The translations under genes were made by a program, and so were the position numbers. Shown here piece by piece: positions 1 through 8,308 of a stretch of 64,000 nucleotides of DNA. Positions within the stretch are counted from its first letter, which is position 1, and every line of letters begins with the position of its first letter. The DNA is from Chersky-840 sp035532735 (GTDB lineage: Bacteria > Actinomycetota > Acidimicrobiia > Acidimicrobiales > UBA8190). The notes below the pieces were generated by a model. It was not told the DNA's origin. It ran no database searches and saw only the letters and a list, made by a program, of their open reading frames with translations. The stretch lies in assembly GCA_035532735.1 (NCBI GenBank), contig DATKQM010000062.1, positions 52,552 through 116,551 of the forward strand, read 5' to 3'.

Positions 1-867
1 GCCATGGGGCCCGCCATCGAGGTCTCGGGCGGCTCGGCGGCCAACACCGCCGTGGGAGTGGCTGAGCTCGGCGGCCGGGTCGGCTACCTGGGCAAGGTGG
101 CCGCCGACGAGCTCGGGGAGATATTCCTCCATGACATCGCCGCCGCGGGCGTGGTGCTCGGTCGAACGTCGCGTGTCGAGGCCTCGCAGGATCCCGCCGA
201 CGACAGAGCGACGGGGCGATGCCTCGTCTATGTCACCGAAGACGGGGAGCGGACGATGGCGACGCACCTCGGGGTGGCGTCGACATTCGGGCCCGAGGAT
301 CTCGACGAGGAGTTCGTGGCTCGTGGCCAGGTCGTCTACCTCGAGGGCTATCTGTGGGATCTCGAGCCCGCCAAGTCGGCCCTGCGCCGAGCCATGGAGG
401 TGGCCCACGGGGCGGACTCGCTCGTGGCCTTGAGCCTCTCGGACCCGTTCTGCGTGCAACGTCATCAGCGCGAATTCCTCGAGCTCTTGCACGGCGACGT
501 CGACGTCCTGTTCGCCAACGAGGACGAGACCACGTTGCTGTTCGGTGCGCCCACGTTCGACGAAGCTCTCGGTGCCGTCGAGGAAACCGGGATCCTGGCC
601 GCGCTCACCCGGGGTGCAGCGGGCTCGGTGGTGGTGGCCGCGTCGGGTCCGATGCACATTCGTGCCGACGAGGTGGCGCGCGTCGCCGACACCACCGGGG
701 CAGGGGATCTCTTCGCAGCGGGATTCCTCTACGGGCTCACCCACGGCAAGGATCCTGAGAGCTGTGCCCGGCTGGGTGGGCTGTGCGCGGCCGAGGTCAT
801 CTCGCACATCGGCGCCCGCCCCCAGGCCGACCTCCGCCAGTTGGCCACCGCCGCCGGGCTCCTCTGA
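1..867 (+). CDS. PfkB-family sugar/nucleoside kinase (adenosine-kinase-like), 5'-truncated
   Basis: ATP-dependent phosphotransferase of the ribokinase/PfkB fold, probably cytosolic and acting on a nucleoside or sugar. The reading frame is open at base 1, so the N-terminal beta strands (roughly 50-60 residues in relatives) lie outside the window and the ATG at 4 is probably internal. The visible part opens with the substrate-binding segment VSGGSAANTAVG and ends with the PfkB signature DTTGAGDLFAAGF at about nt 688-726, whose Asp is the catalytic base. The glycine-rich SGGSAAN block resembles adenosine-kinase-like PfkB proteins more than phosphofructokinases, but substrate assignment is inference. 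It converges on the minus-strand gene that ends 50 bases downstream. Confidence 0.85.
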   Translation, partial: AMGPAIEVSGGSAANTAVGVAELGGRVGYLGKVAADELGEIFLHDIAAAGVVLGRTSRVEASQDPADDRATGRCLVYVTEDGERTMATHLGVASTFGPEDLDEEFVARGQVVYLEGYLWDLEPAKSALRRAMEVAHGADSLVALSLSDPFCVQRHQREFLELLHGDVDVLFANEDETTLLFGAPTFDEALGAVEETGILAALTRGAAGSVVVAASGPMHIRADEVARVADTTGAGDLFAAGFLYGLTHGKDPESCARLGGLCAAEVISHIGARPQADLRQLATAAGLL

Positions 868-917
868 ACATCCGGCTCGTCTGAACCCGGGCGCACCTGA
901 ACACGGCGTGAGTCGGG

Positions 918-1529
918 TCAGTGGCTCTCGCCGCTGATGGGTGTTTCGGGGGGAAGGTAGGCCAGGTCCAGGTCGCCGAGCCGGACGAGCACCGAGGCCA
1001 CCCACCGACCGAGGGCCCCGACCGGTCCCGCCAATGTCGACGCGTCGTTCATGGCCGCCTCGTCTAGACGCAGCGTCCCCTGGTACGTCGTCTCGACTGC
1101 GAACCTCGGCTCACCGTCGGGCTCATGGACCTGCTCGACGACCGGAGCTGCCCGCACGAGCGTGTCCGCGCCGATGGCGGGACTCTCCTCGGGAAGACAC
1201 GCCACCACCGCGTCGAGGTCGGGCATCTCGGCGAGTCGCTGCACGCGCAACGTGATTTCCAAGACGACCTCGGGAAGGTCATCGGGAGGTTCACCGATCG
1301 ACCAGGACCGGTACGCGCTCTGACTCCAGGTCGGCCAGTCCAATGACAAGTCAGCCCGGACCCGAGGTGGTTTCTCCTCGCCGGGCAAGGAGTACGACGT
1401 CTCCCATGAAACGTCGCCCAGGAAGACATCGACTTGAAATCGCTCTTCGACGGCCTGGCGTTGGAGCAGCGCGTTCTCCAGCGCGGCGCGGGTCTGGGTG
1501 ATGAGGTCAACGAGGATGTGGTCGAGCAT
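918..1529 (-). CDS. Conserved hypothetical protein, divergent to GDPD
   Basis: A 203-residue acidic, soluble protein that I do not recognise. No signal peptide, membrane segment or catalytic motif is visible. An N-terminal helix (MLDHILVDLITQTRAALENA) precedes a mostly beta region. The frame stays open upstream to 1601 on this strand, but that longer version would run into the divergent phosphodiesterase gene. The ATG at 1529 is therefore preferred; it shares a CATG tetranucleotide with the plus-strand start at 1528. Coding is supported by good codon bias and hydrophobic periodicity. Function is unknown. Confidence 0.6.
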   Translation of the reverse strand: MLDHILVDLITQTRAALENALLQRQAVEERFQVDVFLGDVSWETSYSLPGEEKPPRVRADLSLDWPTWSQSAYRSWSIGEPPDDLPEVVLEITLRVQRLAEMPDLDAVVACLPEESPAIGADTLVRAAPVVEQVHEPDGEPRFAVETTYQGTLRLDEAAMNDASTLAGPVGALGRWVASVLVRLGDLDLAYLPPETPISGESH

Positions 1530-2427
1530 GCCGGACGAGAGGCTACCGTTGGCTGTGGCCCCCGCCGCGGCGAACCCATGGCTCGGACGTCGTGTGCTCA
1601 CCTACGCGCACCAGTGCGGTGCCTGGGAGGCGCCGTCGTCCACACTGTTCGCCCTGCGCCGTGCACTCGAGCTCGGGGTGAGCGGGATCGAGCTCGACGT
1701 GCATGCCACGGCGGATCGTCATCTCGTGGTCTGTCACGACGGCACCGTCGACCGGACCACCAACAGCCACGGTCCGATTCATTCCATGACGCTGGAGGAA
1801 TTGCGAAGGCTCGACAATGCCTACTGGTTCGTTCCGGGAGGAGACGAGACCCAGGGACTGGATCCCGGGTCGTACCCGTACCGCGGACGGGCCCCGGCCA
1901 GCGCGGAATTCGGCGTCACCACGCTCGCCGAAGTGCTCGACGTCCTCGACGACCACCCCCATGTCGCGCTCAATCTCGACATCAAGCAGACGGCGCCGAG
2001 CGTCGAGCCCTACGAAGAGCTCCTCGCCCAGGAGATTTCGGGTCGTCGGGGCACCGATCGGGTGATCGTCGCCTCGTTCCTCGATATCGCCACCGACTCG
2101 TTCGCCAAGTACGCGCCCGACATCGCCACGTCGGCGGGAACACTCGCCACGGCCATCTTCTGGCGAGCGGTGCACGAGGGCGAGACGCCCCCGACCTCGG
2201 CGCACGTAGCGCTTCAGGTACCCGCCAACCAAGGCGAGCTCGTCGTCGTGGACGAGCTCTTTGTGAGCGCGGCGCACGAGAGCGGGATGGCGGTGCACGT
2301 GTGGACGATCAACGACGTGGTCGAGATGGGCAGACTCCTCGACCTGGGGGTCGACGGCCTCATCTCGGACCTGCCCACACCGCTCGTGGCGCAGGTGGCA
2401 GCACGAGGACTCGCCTACCGGCCCTGA
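1528..2427 (+). CDS. Glycerophosphodiester phosphodiesterase
   Basis: Hydrolyses glycerophosphodiesters to glycerol-3-phosphate and an alcohol. About 299 aa with no signal peptide, so probably cytosolic. The TIM-barrel landmarks are in order: a variant first motif AHQCGAWEAPSSTLFA (usually HRG...EN), the metal-binding pair GIELDVH, then HDGTVDRTTN, and the C-terminal VHVWTIND strand. The His, Glu, Asp and His expected for metal binding and catalysis are kept. The Arg after the first His is replaced by Gln, as seen in part of the family. Start choice is between ATG 1528, which overlaps the divergent gene start, and GTG 1555, which has a purine stretch upstream. Convergent with bL37. Confidence 0.85.
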   Translation: MPDERLPLAVAPAAANPWLGRRVLTYAHQCGAWEAPSSTLFALRRALELGVSGIELDVHATADRHLVVCHDGTVDRTTNSHGPIHSMTLEELRRLDNAYWFVPGGDETQGLDPGSYPYRGRAPASAEFGVTTLAEVLDVLDDHPHVALNLDIKQTAPSVEPYEELLAQEISGRRGTDRVIVASFLDIATDSFAKYAPDIATSAGTLATAIFWRAVHEGETPPTSAHVALQVPANQGELVVVDELFVSAAHESGMAVHVWTINDVVEMGRLLDLGVDGLISDLPTPLVAQVAARGLAYRP

Positions 2428-2463
2428 GCCCGGCGCAAGCGCTGGACCCGTCGAACCTGAAGC

Positions 2464-2547
2464 TCAGCCCCGCCCGCAGTTGGGCCGCTTGCCGTGGTTC
2501 GCCTTCTTCTTGCTTCGGATCTTGCGTTTGACGGTGCGTTTGGACAT
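2464..2547 (-). CDS. 50S ribosomal protein bL37 (27 aa)
   Basis: A 27-codon gene for a strongly basic peptide (about half Lys/Arg) ending in the block KKANHGKRPN. That block matches the actinobacterial large-subunit mini-protein bL37 known from mycobacterial ribosomes, where it binds 23S rRNA. This copy has three extra residues and a Cys near its C-terminus. The start ATG at 2547 is the only Met. It lies alone between the convergent phosphodiesterase gene and the divergent ychF. The identification rests on the conserved tail and composition, and is easily missed because of its size. Confidence 0.82.
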   Translation of the reverse strand: MSKRTVKRKIRSKKKANHGKRPNCGRG

Positions 2548-2683
2548 AGCGGCCCACGCTATCGGTTCGACGCCGGAGCTCCGTCATCGGGGCTCGGGCG
2601 GGGTCGTCGGGGCCCGGGCGGGGCCGTCGAGCCCCGAGGCCGCGCCGATGTCCGGGCCTGAGAGGGCATCGTCGGCCAGCCGA

Positions 2684-2689
2684 TAGCGT
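2684..2689 (+). promoter_or_regulatory. -10 element of ychF
   Basis: TAGCGT lies 8 nt before the ychF ATG, which would place transcription initiation at or next to the start codon (a leaderless or near-leaderless mRNA). The same geometry recurs upstream of many genes in this window. No convincing -35 hexamer is visible. Confidence 0.45.
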
Positions 2690-2697
2690 CTCGAGGA

Positions 2698-3774
2698 ATG
2701 GAACGGCTGGGTCTCGTCGGTTTGCCCAACGCAGGCAAGACGTCGTTGTTCAACGCCCTCACGGGTGCGGACGCGTCGGTGGCGTCGCATCCGTTCACCA
2801 CCACCGAGACGGTCGTGGCCGCGGCGCCCCTGCCCGACGCACGCCTCGACGCCCTCGCGGACATGAGTGCGAGCCGGAAGGTGGTCCGGGCCGGCATGGA
2901 AGTCGTCGACATCGCGGGATTGGTGTCGGGATCGTCGACAGGCGAGGGACTGGGGAACCGGTTCCTGGCGGGCATCCGTGAAGTCGACGCCCTGTGCCTG
3001 GTGCTCCGGGCCTTCGAGGACCCCGAGGTGCCCGGCGACACGAGCCCGCTCGACGCCTGGGCCACGCTCGAGCTCGAGTTGGTGCTGGCGGACATGGCGA
3101 CGGTCGACACCCGGCTCGACAAGCGGCGCCGGGCCGCCAAGTCGGACAAGAGCCTGGCCGGCGAGATCGCGGCCATGGAGATCGCCTCCAAGCATTTGTC
3201 CGCCGGTGTCCCGCTGTACCGAGCCGCGCTCGACCCCGATGACCGAGGGGCGCTCAAGAGCCTGTTCCTGCTCACCGACAAGCCCGTCCTCGCCGTGGTC
3301 AATCTGGGCGAGGACCAACTGGATCGCTCCGACGAGCTGGCGGGGGCGGTCAGCGCCGCTCTCGAGGGCCACGGCGAGGCGCTCGGGGTGTGTCTGCAGC
3401 TCGAGGCGGAAGCGGCCCGGCTGACACCCGAGGAGCGTGCCGAGCTCCTCGAAGGACTCGGCCTTGGGGCCGGGGCACTGACCAGAGTGGCCCAGAGCGC
3501 CTACCACCTGCTCGGACGACGGGTCTTTCTCACCACCGGCGACAAGGAGTCGCGGGCCTGGAGCTTTCGGGCCGGCGCCAACGCGGCTGAGTGCGCCGGT
3601 GTGATCCATTCCGATCTCCAGCGTGGGTTCATCCGGGCCGAGGTCATCCACTGGGACGAGCTGTTGGAGCTCGGTTCATGGGCAAAGGCGAAATCAGCGG
3701 GTCGCATTCGGCTCGAGGGTAAGGACTACGAGGTCGCCGACGGCGACGTGCTCGAGATCCGATTCAACGTGTGA
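2698..3774 (+). CDS. ychF: Redox-regulated ATPase YchF (Obg-like)
   Basis: A TRAFAC P-loop NTPase that prefers ATP and associates with ribosomes. The order is G1 loop GLPNAGKTS (residues 7-15), switch I around PFTTTET, G3 DIAGLV (about residues 64-69), a coiled-coil insert around 135-180, the nucleotide-specificity strand VVNLGED, and a C-terminal TGS domain ending DVLEIRF. The G4 position reads NLGE rather than NKxD, as expected for the ATP-specific YchF group. At 358 aa it is full length for the family. A -10 element sits directly before the ATG. The following DUF192 gene starts 17 bases after its stop. Confidence 0.95.
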   Translation: MERLGLVGLPNAGKTSLFNALTGADASVASHPFTTTETVVAAAPLPDARLDALADMSASRKVVRAGMEVVDIAGLVSGSSTGEGLGNRFLAGIREVDALCLVLRAFEDPEVPGDTSPLDAWATLELELVLADMATVDTRLDKRRRAAKSDKSLAGEIAAMEIASKHLSAGVPLYRAALDPDDRGALKSLFLLTDKPVLAVVNLGEDQLDRSDELAGAVSAALEGHGEALGVCLQLEAEAARLTPEERAELLEGLGLGAGALTRVAQSAYHLLGRRVFLTTGDKESRAWSFRAGANAAECAGVIHSDLQRGFIRAEVIHWDELLELGSWAKAKSAGRIRLEGKDYEVADGDVLEIRFNV

Positions 3775-3790
3775 GCGAGCCCGATTCACG

Positions 3791-4141
3791 GTGACGTCGA
3801 CGACGTGGTTGCTGCGAGAGGGAGTGGTGTTGGCGAACGCCGACAAGGCGAGCACCTACGCCGAGCGACTGCGCGGTTTGCTGGGTCGCAAGGAATACGA
3901 AGGGGCCTTCATCCTCCCTCGGACACGATCGGTGCACAGCTTGGGAATGCGCTTCACCATCGATGTGGCCTTTCTCGATCGCGACATGTGCGTCGTCGAT
4001 GTCGTCAGCCTGGCCCCGTGGCGGATGTCATTGCCGCGCTTGCGGGCCCGGATGGTGCTCGAGGCTCAGGCTGGCGCGTTCGAACGCTGGGGGCTTCGGA
4101 TCGGAGACAAGCTCGAGCTCCACGATCCCGGTGACCCCTGA
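3791..4141 (+). CDS. DUF192 family protein
   Basis: A 116-aa DUF192 protein of unknown biochemical role. The family hallmarks are visible: ARLRGLLGR-like ERLRGLLGRKEYEG, then the SVHSLGMRFTIDVAFLD block, and a C-terminal EAQAGAFERWGLRIGD segment. Some DUF192 proteins are secreted, but this one has no signal peptide, as is usual for the short actinobacterial form. The GTG at 3791 is chosen because homology (TWLLREG) starts right after it. Its 3' end overlaps the rsmI start by 11 bases, suggesting translational coupling in a ychF-DUF192-rsmI unit. Confidence 0.82.
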   Translation: MTSTTWLLREGVVLANADKASTYAERLRGLLGRKEYEGAFILPRTRSVHSLGMRFTIDVAFLDRDMCVVDVVSLAPWRMSLPRLRARMVLEAQAGAFERWGLRIGDKLELHDPGDP

Positions 4142-4994
4142 CATCGCGCTGGGCACGCTCGTCCTCGTGTCCACTCCCATCGGGAACCTGGGCGATCTCT
4201 CACCCAGGGCCCTCGAGGCCTTGGCCGGGGCGGACATCGTGTGCTGTGAGGACACCCGCCGCACCCGGGGATTGCTGACCCACGCCGGCTTGAAGGGCAT
4301 CAGGCTGGTGTCGTTGCACGACCACAACGAGATGGCGCGGGTCGAGGAGATCCTCGCTCAGCTGGCCCAAGGTCGGACCGTGGCCGTGGTGAGCGACGCC
4401 GGCACCCCGGCTGTCTCGGACCCCGGTGCGCGCCTGGTCTCGGCCGCCGTCGAGGGCGGGTTCTCCGTCACGACGGTCCCGGGCCCGAGCGCGGTGCTGG
4501 CCGCCCTCGTGGTGAGCGGGCTCCCCACCGACCGGTTCTGCTTCGAGGGGTTCCTTCCCCGACGAGGAGGAGACCGCCGTCGTCGGATCGACGCCGTGGC
4601 GGGCGACGCTCGCACCATGATCATCTTCGAGGCACCGGGCCGGTTGGGGGCGACACTGGAAGACCTCTTGGGCGCGTGTGGTCCGGACCGTCGGGTGGTG
4701 GTGGCCCGCGAGCTCACCAAGCTCCACGAAGAGCTGTGGCGGGGGACTCTGGCCGAAGCGGCGAGCGTGTTCACCGAGCGTGAGGTGCGTGGCGAGATCG
4801 TGGTGGTGTTGGCCGGAGATCCCGCCGCCGGTCGTGCCCCTGACGACGTCGACGTGGTGCGCGCCGTGCGGGGAAGGCTCGAAGCCGGTGACAGCCTGCG
4901 TGACGCGGCCGCCGCGGTGGCGGCGGAACTCGGGGTCTCCCGTCGACGCGCCTACGACCTGGCGCTCGAGCTTCGCCGGAATGCGAAGCCGTGA
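4131..4994 (+). CDS. rsmI: 16S rRNA (cytidine1402-2'-O)-methyltransferase
   Basis: Transfers a methyl group from SAM to the ribose of C1402 of 16S rRNA. A 287-aa member of the SAM-dependent tetrapyrrole-methylase fold. Landmarks in order are LVSTPIGNLGD, the CEDTRRT loop, VVSDAGTPAVSDPG (SAM-binding Gly-rich turn), VPGPSAVLAAL, FEGFLPR, and the C-terminal helical domain ending SRRRAYDLALEL. The GTG at 4131 sits inside the end of the DUF192 gene and is 8 residues before the first conserved strand. A longer upstream extension would be read from DUF192 coding DNA in another frame and is not credible. Confidence 0.93.
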   Translation: MTPDIALGTLVLVSTPIGNLGDLSPRALEALAGADIVCCEDTRRTRGLLTHAGLKGIRLVSLHDHNEMARVEEILAQLAQGRTVAVVSDAGTPAVSDPGARLVSAAVEGGFSVTTVPGPSAVLAALVVSGLPTDRFCFEGFLPRRGGDRRRRIDAVAGDARTMIIFEAPGRLGATLEDLLGACGPDRRVVVARELTKLHEELWRGTLAEAASVFTEREVRGEIVVVLAGDPAAGRAPDDVDVVRAVRGRLEAGDSLRDAAAAVAAELGVSRRRAYDLALELRRNAKP

Positions 4995-5056
4995 ACGGCT
5001 GTTGGTCCTGAGGGGCCCGGTCGGTTCTCCGGGTGGGAGCATCAAAGGAAAGGAAT

Positions 5057-5602
5057 GTGACGGTGGCGAGATTCGGGATGGACAAGACCCAGGCACCGCC
5101 GGTGGAGCCCGGTGACGCACCTGAGGGCCTGGCCCTGGCGACATTCGCGGCCGGGTGTTTCTGGGGAGTCGAGGAGTTCTTCCTCGCCATTCCCGGCGTG
5201 GTCGATGTCGTATCCGGCTACACCGGTGGGGCACGACCGCAGCCGACCTACGAGCAGGTCTGCTCCGGGGCCACGGGCCACGCCGAGGCCGTTCTCGTCA
5301 CCTTCGACCCGACCAAGGTGTCCTACGACCACCTCCTCGAGGAGTTCTGGCGTCATCACGACCCCACGACGCCGAACCGACAGGGTCCCGATGTCGGCAC
5401 CCAGTACCGCTCCGCGGTCTTTGTCCACGACGCCGAACAGGAGCGCCTCGCCAAGGAGTCCCTCGCGCGATTCCAGGAGCGCTTTCGGCGTCCGATCGTG
5501 ACCGGGGTATCGCCCGCCACGACCTTCTGGCCGGCTGAGGCGTACCACCAGCGCTATGTCGAGCGCACCGGGCACGGGGCGTGCCACGTGGCCAACTGGT
5601 AG
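5057..5602 (+). CDS. msrA: Peptide-methionine (S)-S-oxide reductase
   Basis: Reduces methionine S-sulfoxide in proteins using thioredoxin. The catalytic motif AGCFWGVEEFF is near residues 31-41, followed by the substrate-binding YTGG, GHAEAVLVTFD, and QYRSAVF segments. The C-terminal GHGACHVANW carries a possible recycling Cys. The GTG at 5057 is chosen for its AAAGGAAAGGA ribosome-binding tract; a longer GTG at 5033 lacks one. The protein is 181 aa, normal for the MsrA domain with a short N-terminal lead. It sits between rsmI and metG without obvious operon coupling. Confidence 0.93.
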   Translation: MTVARFGMDKTQAPPVEPGDAPEGLALATFAAGCFWGVEEFFLAIPGVVDVVSGYTGGARPQPTYEQVCSGATGHAEAVLVTFDPTKVSYDHLLEEFWRHHDPTTPNRQGPDVGTQYRSAVFVHDAEQERLAKESLARFQERFRRPIVTGVSPATTFWPAEAYHQRYVERTGHGACHVANW

Positions 5603-5660
5603 GGGTCGGGAGCGCCCGCGGCCCGGCATGGAGCCGGACCGGGGCGCGGCACGCGGTCGG

Positions 5661-5666
5661 TACGCT
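5661..5666 (+). promoter_or_regulatory. -10 element of metG
   Basis: TACGCT ends 6 nt before the metG GTG codon, a spacing that predicts a leaderless transcript for the metG-tatD unit. No purine-rich ribosome-binding site is present in the gap. Confidence 0.45.
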
Positions 5667-5672
5667 ACGTCG

Positions 5673-7178
5673 GTGCCCCGCTTCTACGTGACGACGCCGA
5701 TCTATTACGTGAACGACGTGCCCCATATCGGGCACGCCTACACGATGGTGATCGCCGACGCGCTGGCTCGGTGGCACCGACTCCTCGGTGAGGAAGTCTT
5801 CTTCCTCACCGGGACCGACGAGCACGGTGACAAGATCGCCCGGGCCGCCGAGGCGCACGGGGTGTCCCCCCAGGAGTGGGTCGACTCCACGTCCCGACGG
5901 TTCGTCGAGGCCTGGGAGGGCCTCGACATCTCCAACGACGACTTCATCCGGACGACCGAGCCCCGCCATCACGTCGCCGTCCAGCAGTTCCTGCAGAAGA
6001 TCCACGACAACGGCTTCACCGAGTTGGGCGTCTACAGCGGGCTCTACTGCGTCTCATGCGAGGACTACAAAAAGGAGTCCGAGCTCATCGACGGCAATTG
6101 CGCCATCCACGGCACGCCGGTGGAGCTGCTCGAGGAGGAGAACTACTTCTTCAAGCTGAGCGCCTTCGAGGGGCGCCTCCTCGAGTGGTACGAGGCCAAT
6201 CCCGATGCCGTCCGGCCGTCGACGAAGCGCAACGAGGCGCTGGGCATCATCAAGGGCGGCCTCGAGGACATCTCGATCACCCGCACCTCCACCCGGTGGG
6301 GGGTCGAGGTGCCGTGGGACCGGGCCCATGTCTTCTATGTCTGGTACGACGCGCTGGTCAATTACCTCACCGCCATCGGATACGCCGATGACCCGGCCCG
6401 GTTCGAGACATGGTGGCCGGCGGTCCATCACATCCTGGGGAAGGACATCATCAGGTTCCACTGCGTGTGGTGGCCGGCGATGTGCATGGCCGCGGGCATC
6501 GATCCCCCTGCGCACCTCCTGGTGCACGGGTGGTTGCTCGTCTCGGGGGAGAAGATGTCGAAGTCGAAGGCGAATCAGATCGCCCCGAGCGACCTCACCG
6601 ACGACTTCGGTGTCGACGCCGTGCGGTATTTCTTGCTGCGCGACACGCCGTTCGGGACCGACGGCGATTTCTCCTACGAGGGCATCACGGCCCGGTACAA
6701 CGCTGATCTGGCCAACAATCTGGGGAACCTCCTGGCCCGCGTGGCGACGGTGGTCGGGTCGAAGTGCAACGGGTTGGGGCCCGCGGCGGATCCCGACAGC
6801 CGGCTGGCGGCGGTGAGCGCCGCGGTCGTCGCCGACGCCACCGCGGCGTGGCACGAAGGACAGCCGCATCTCGCCCTCGAGGCGACCTGGCGACTCATTC
6901 GCGAGACCAACGCCGAGCTCGAGACGGCCGAGCCCTGGAAGGCCGAGCCCGGTCCTGGTGTCTCGGCGGTCCTTGGCAGCGCGCTCGAAGCGATGCGCAT
7001 CGTAGCGTTGCTGGTCTCGCCGGCCATGCCCGACACGAGCGCGGAGATCTGGCGCCGGCTCGGCCTCGACGGGCGTCCCGAGGATCGCCGCCTTCCGAAG
7101 GACGCGGCGTGGGGTGGGCACCCCGGTGGAGGCCCGGTCGAGAAGGCGGCCCCGCTCTTCCCTCGACGACGCGAATGA
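5673..7178 (+). CDS. metG: Methionyl-tRNA synthetase
   Basis: Charges tRNA-Met in an ATP-dependent class I reaction. The 501-aa protein shows PIYYVNDVPHIGHAY (HIGH motif near residue 18), the connective-peptide zinc knuckle CVSCEDY...CAIHG, the methionine-pocket segment FHCVWWPA, and the KMSKS loop as GEKMSKSKAN near residue 290. The anticodon-binding helical domain follows. The single knuckle and absence of a C-terminal dimerisation domain fit the shorter MetRS form. The start is GTG 5673, directly before the conserved PRFYVTTPIYY strand. Its TGA overlaps the tatD ATG by 4 bases. Confidence 0.96.
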   Translation: MPRFYVTTPIYYVNDVPHIGHAYTMVIADALARWHRLLGEEVFFLTGTDEHGDKIARAAEAHGVSPQEWVDSTSRRFVEAWEGLDISNDDFIRTTEPRHHVAVQQFLQKIHDNGFTELGVYSGLYCVSCEDYKKESELIDGNCAIHGTPVELLEEENYFFKLSAFEGRLLEWYEANPDAVRPSTKRNEALGIIKGGLEDISITRTSTRWGVEVPWDRAHVFYVWYDALVNYLTAIGYADDPARFETWWPAVHHILGKDIIRFHCVWWPAMCMAAGIDPPAHLLVHGWLLVSGEKMSKSKANQIAPSDLTDDFGVDAVRYFLLRDTPFGTDGDFSYEGITARYNADLANNLGNLLARVATVVGSKCNGLGPAADPDSRLAAVSAAVVADATAAWHEGQPHLALEATWRLIRETNAELETAEPWKAEPGPGVSAVLGSALEAMRIVALLVSPAMPDTSAEIWRRLGLDGRPEDRRLPKDAAWGGHPGGGPVEKAAPLFPRRRE

Positions 7179-8041
7179 CCTCGGTGGACGGCGGATCGGC
7201 ACCTACCGCCCGTTGGATCGACTCGCACTGTCACATCCAGGACCGGTACCGGCCCGAGGAGGACGAGCTCTTCTCGGTGCTGGCCGAAGCCTGGGGTGCC
7301 GGGGTGGGGGGCGTGGTGTGCGTCGGCACCGACGCCACGACCTCTCGCCAGGCCGTGGCGCTGGCCCGGCGCGTGCGCGCTGGCATCGCAGAGGGCCAGG
7401 GTGGCGCCGAGGGTGCCATCCCGGCAGATTTCGGGGTGTGGGCGACGATGGGGCTGCATCCTCATGACGCCGTCCACGGCGTCGAGGAGGTCGCCGTCGC
7501 TCTCGAAGCCGAGATCGTGGCCGGGCGCGGCCTCGTCGTGGCGGTCGGGGAGTGTGGGTTCGACTACCACTACGAGCACTCGCCGCGACAAGCCCAGCGC
7601 GACGTGTTCGCGGCGCAAGTCGAGTTGGCCCGTCGTCACGACCTCACGCTCGTGGTGCACTCGCGCGACGCGTGGGACGACACGCTCGACGTGTTGGGCG
7701 CGGCGGGCCCTCCGGCGCGGACGGTGTTGCACTGCTTCACGGGAGGCCCCAACGAAGCGCGACGCTGTCTCGACATCGGTGCGTATCTCTCCTTCAGCGG
7801 CATCGTCACCTTCAGAGGTGCGCAAGACGTACGCGACGCGGCGGCGTTGTGCCCACTCGATCGGCTCATGGTGGAGACCGACGCCCCTTTTCTGGCCCCG
7901 GTCCCGCACCGGGGAAAGCAAAATCGACCGGCCTGGGTGGTCGACGTCGGTGCCGCGGTCTCGGAGATCAAAGGCATTCCAGTCACGTCACTCGCCGAGA
8001 CTTCCACGGCCGCCACGCGCGCCGCATTCGCGCTCTCCTGA
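7175..8041 (+). CDS. tatD: TatD-family metal-dependent hydrolase (3'-5' DNase type)
   Basis: A 288-aa amidohydrolase-fold nuclease, probably a Mg-dependent 3'-5' exonuclease acting on DNA. The metal ligands are all present: DSHCHI (first His pair), GECGFDYH (Glu), VVHSRDAW (His), VLHCFTGG (His) and ETDAPFLAP (Asp). It begins with ATG overlapping the metG stop (ATGA), so the two genes are translationally coupled, an arrangement common in actinobacteria. A 267-base regulatory gap separates it from the next gene. Confidence 0.93.
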   Translation: MTSVDGGSAPTARWIDSHCHIQDRYRPEEDELFSVLAEAWGAGVGGVVCVGTDATTSRQAVALARRVRAGIAEGQGGAEGAIPADFGVWATMGLHPHDAVHGVEEVAVALEAEIVAGRGLVVAVGECGFDYHYEHSPRQAQRDVFAAQVELARRHDLTLVVHSRDAWDDTLDVLGAAGPPARTVLHCFTGGPNEARRCLDIGAYLSFSGIVTFRGAQDVRDAAALCPLDRLMVETDAPFLAPVPHRGKQNRPAWVVDVGAAVSEIKGIPVTSLAETSTAATRAAFALS

Positions 8042-8224
8042 ATCACGCATCACTCGACTCCACCAAGAGAATTCCCTGTGGCCGCAATGTTGCGCTCTGT
8101 GATCGTTTCACCCCGTGAAATGGGTGTTGTCCACAGGGTCGCCCCACAACCCTTCGGGCGAGGTAGCCCTTGTGTCACGCTCTGTCGCATCTTTCACAGC
8201 GCAGCGAGCTTTGAGGACGCAGGT

Positions 8225-8238
8225 GTGACAAACGTGAC
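8225..8238. promoter_or_regulatory. Direct repeat GTGAC-N4-GTGAC, candidate MtrA-type site
   Basis: Two GTGAC half-sites 4 bp apart (on the other strand GTCAC-N4-GTCAC) lie 21 bp upstream of the promoter for the RlpA-like gene. A looser pair, GTCAC-N5-GTCGC, occurs at 8174-8188. Tandem GTCAC-like half-sites are typical of MtrA, the response regulator that controls wall-remodelling genes in actinobacteria. The regulator identity is inference. Confidence 0.4.
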
Positions 8239-8259
8239 GGCTGCGCTCGGAGCATTGAA

Positions 8260-8288
8260 TTGATGGTGCGCGCGACGTCGCCTAGCGT
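8260..8288 (+). promoter_or_regulatory. Promoter of the RlpA-like gene
   Basis: TTGATG (8260-8265), a 17-bp spacer, then TAGCGT (8283-8288): close to the vegetative consensus with ideal spacing. Predicted initiation is near 8295. That leaves only about 14 nt before the TTG at 8309, so the true translation start may be further in. Confidence 0.6.
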
Positions 8289-8308
8289 CGTGTTCGATCC
8301 CGACGCAG

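Noticed and set aside
8042..8259. Short plus frame between tatD and the RlpA-like gene
   Set aside because: It lies in the regulatory gap containing GTCAC-type repeats and has no coding signature.
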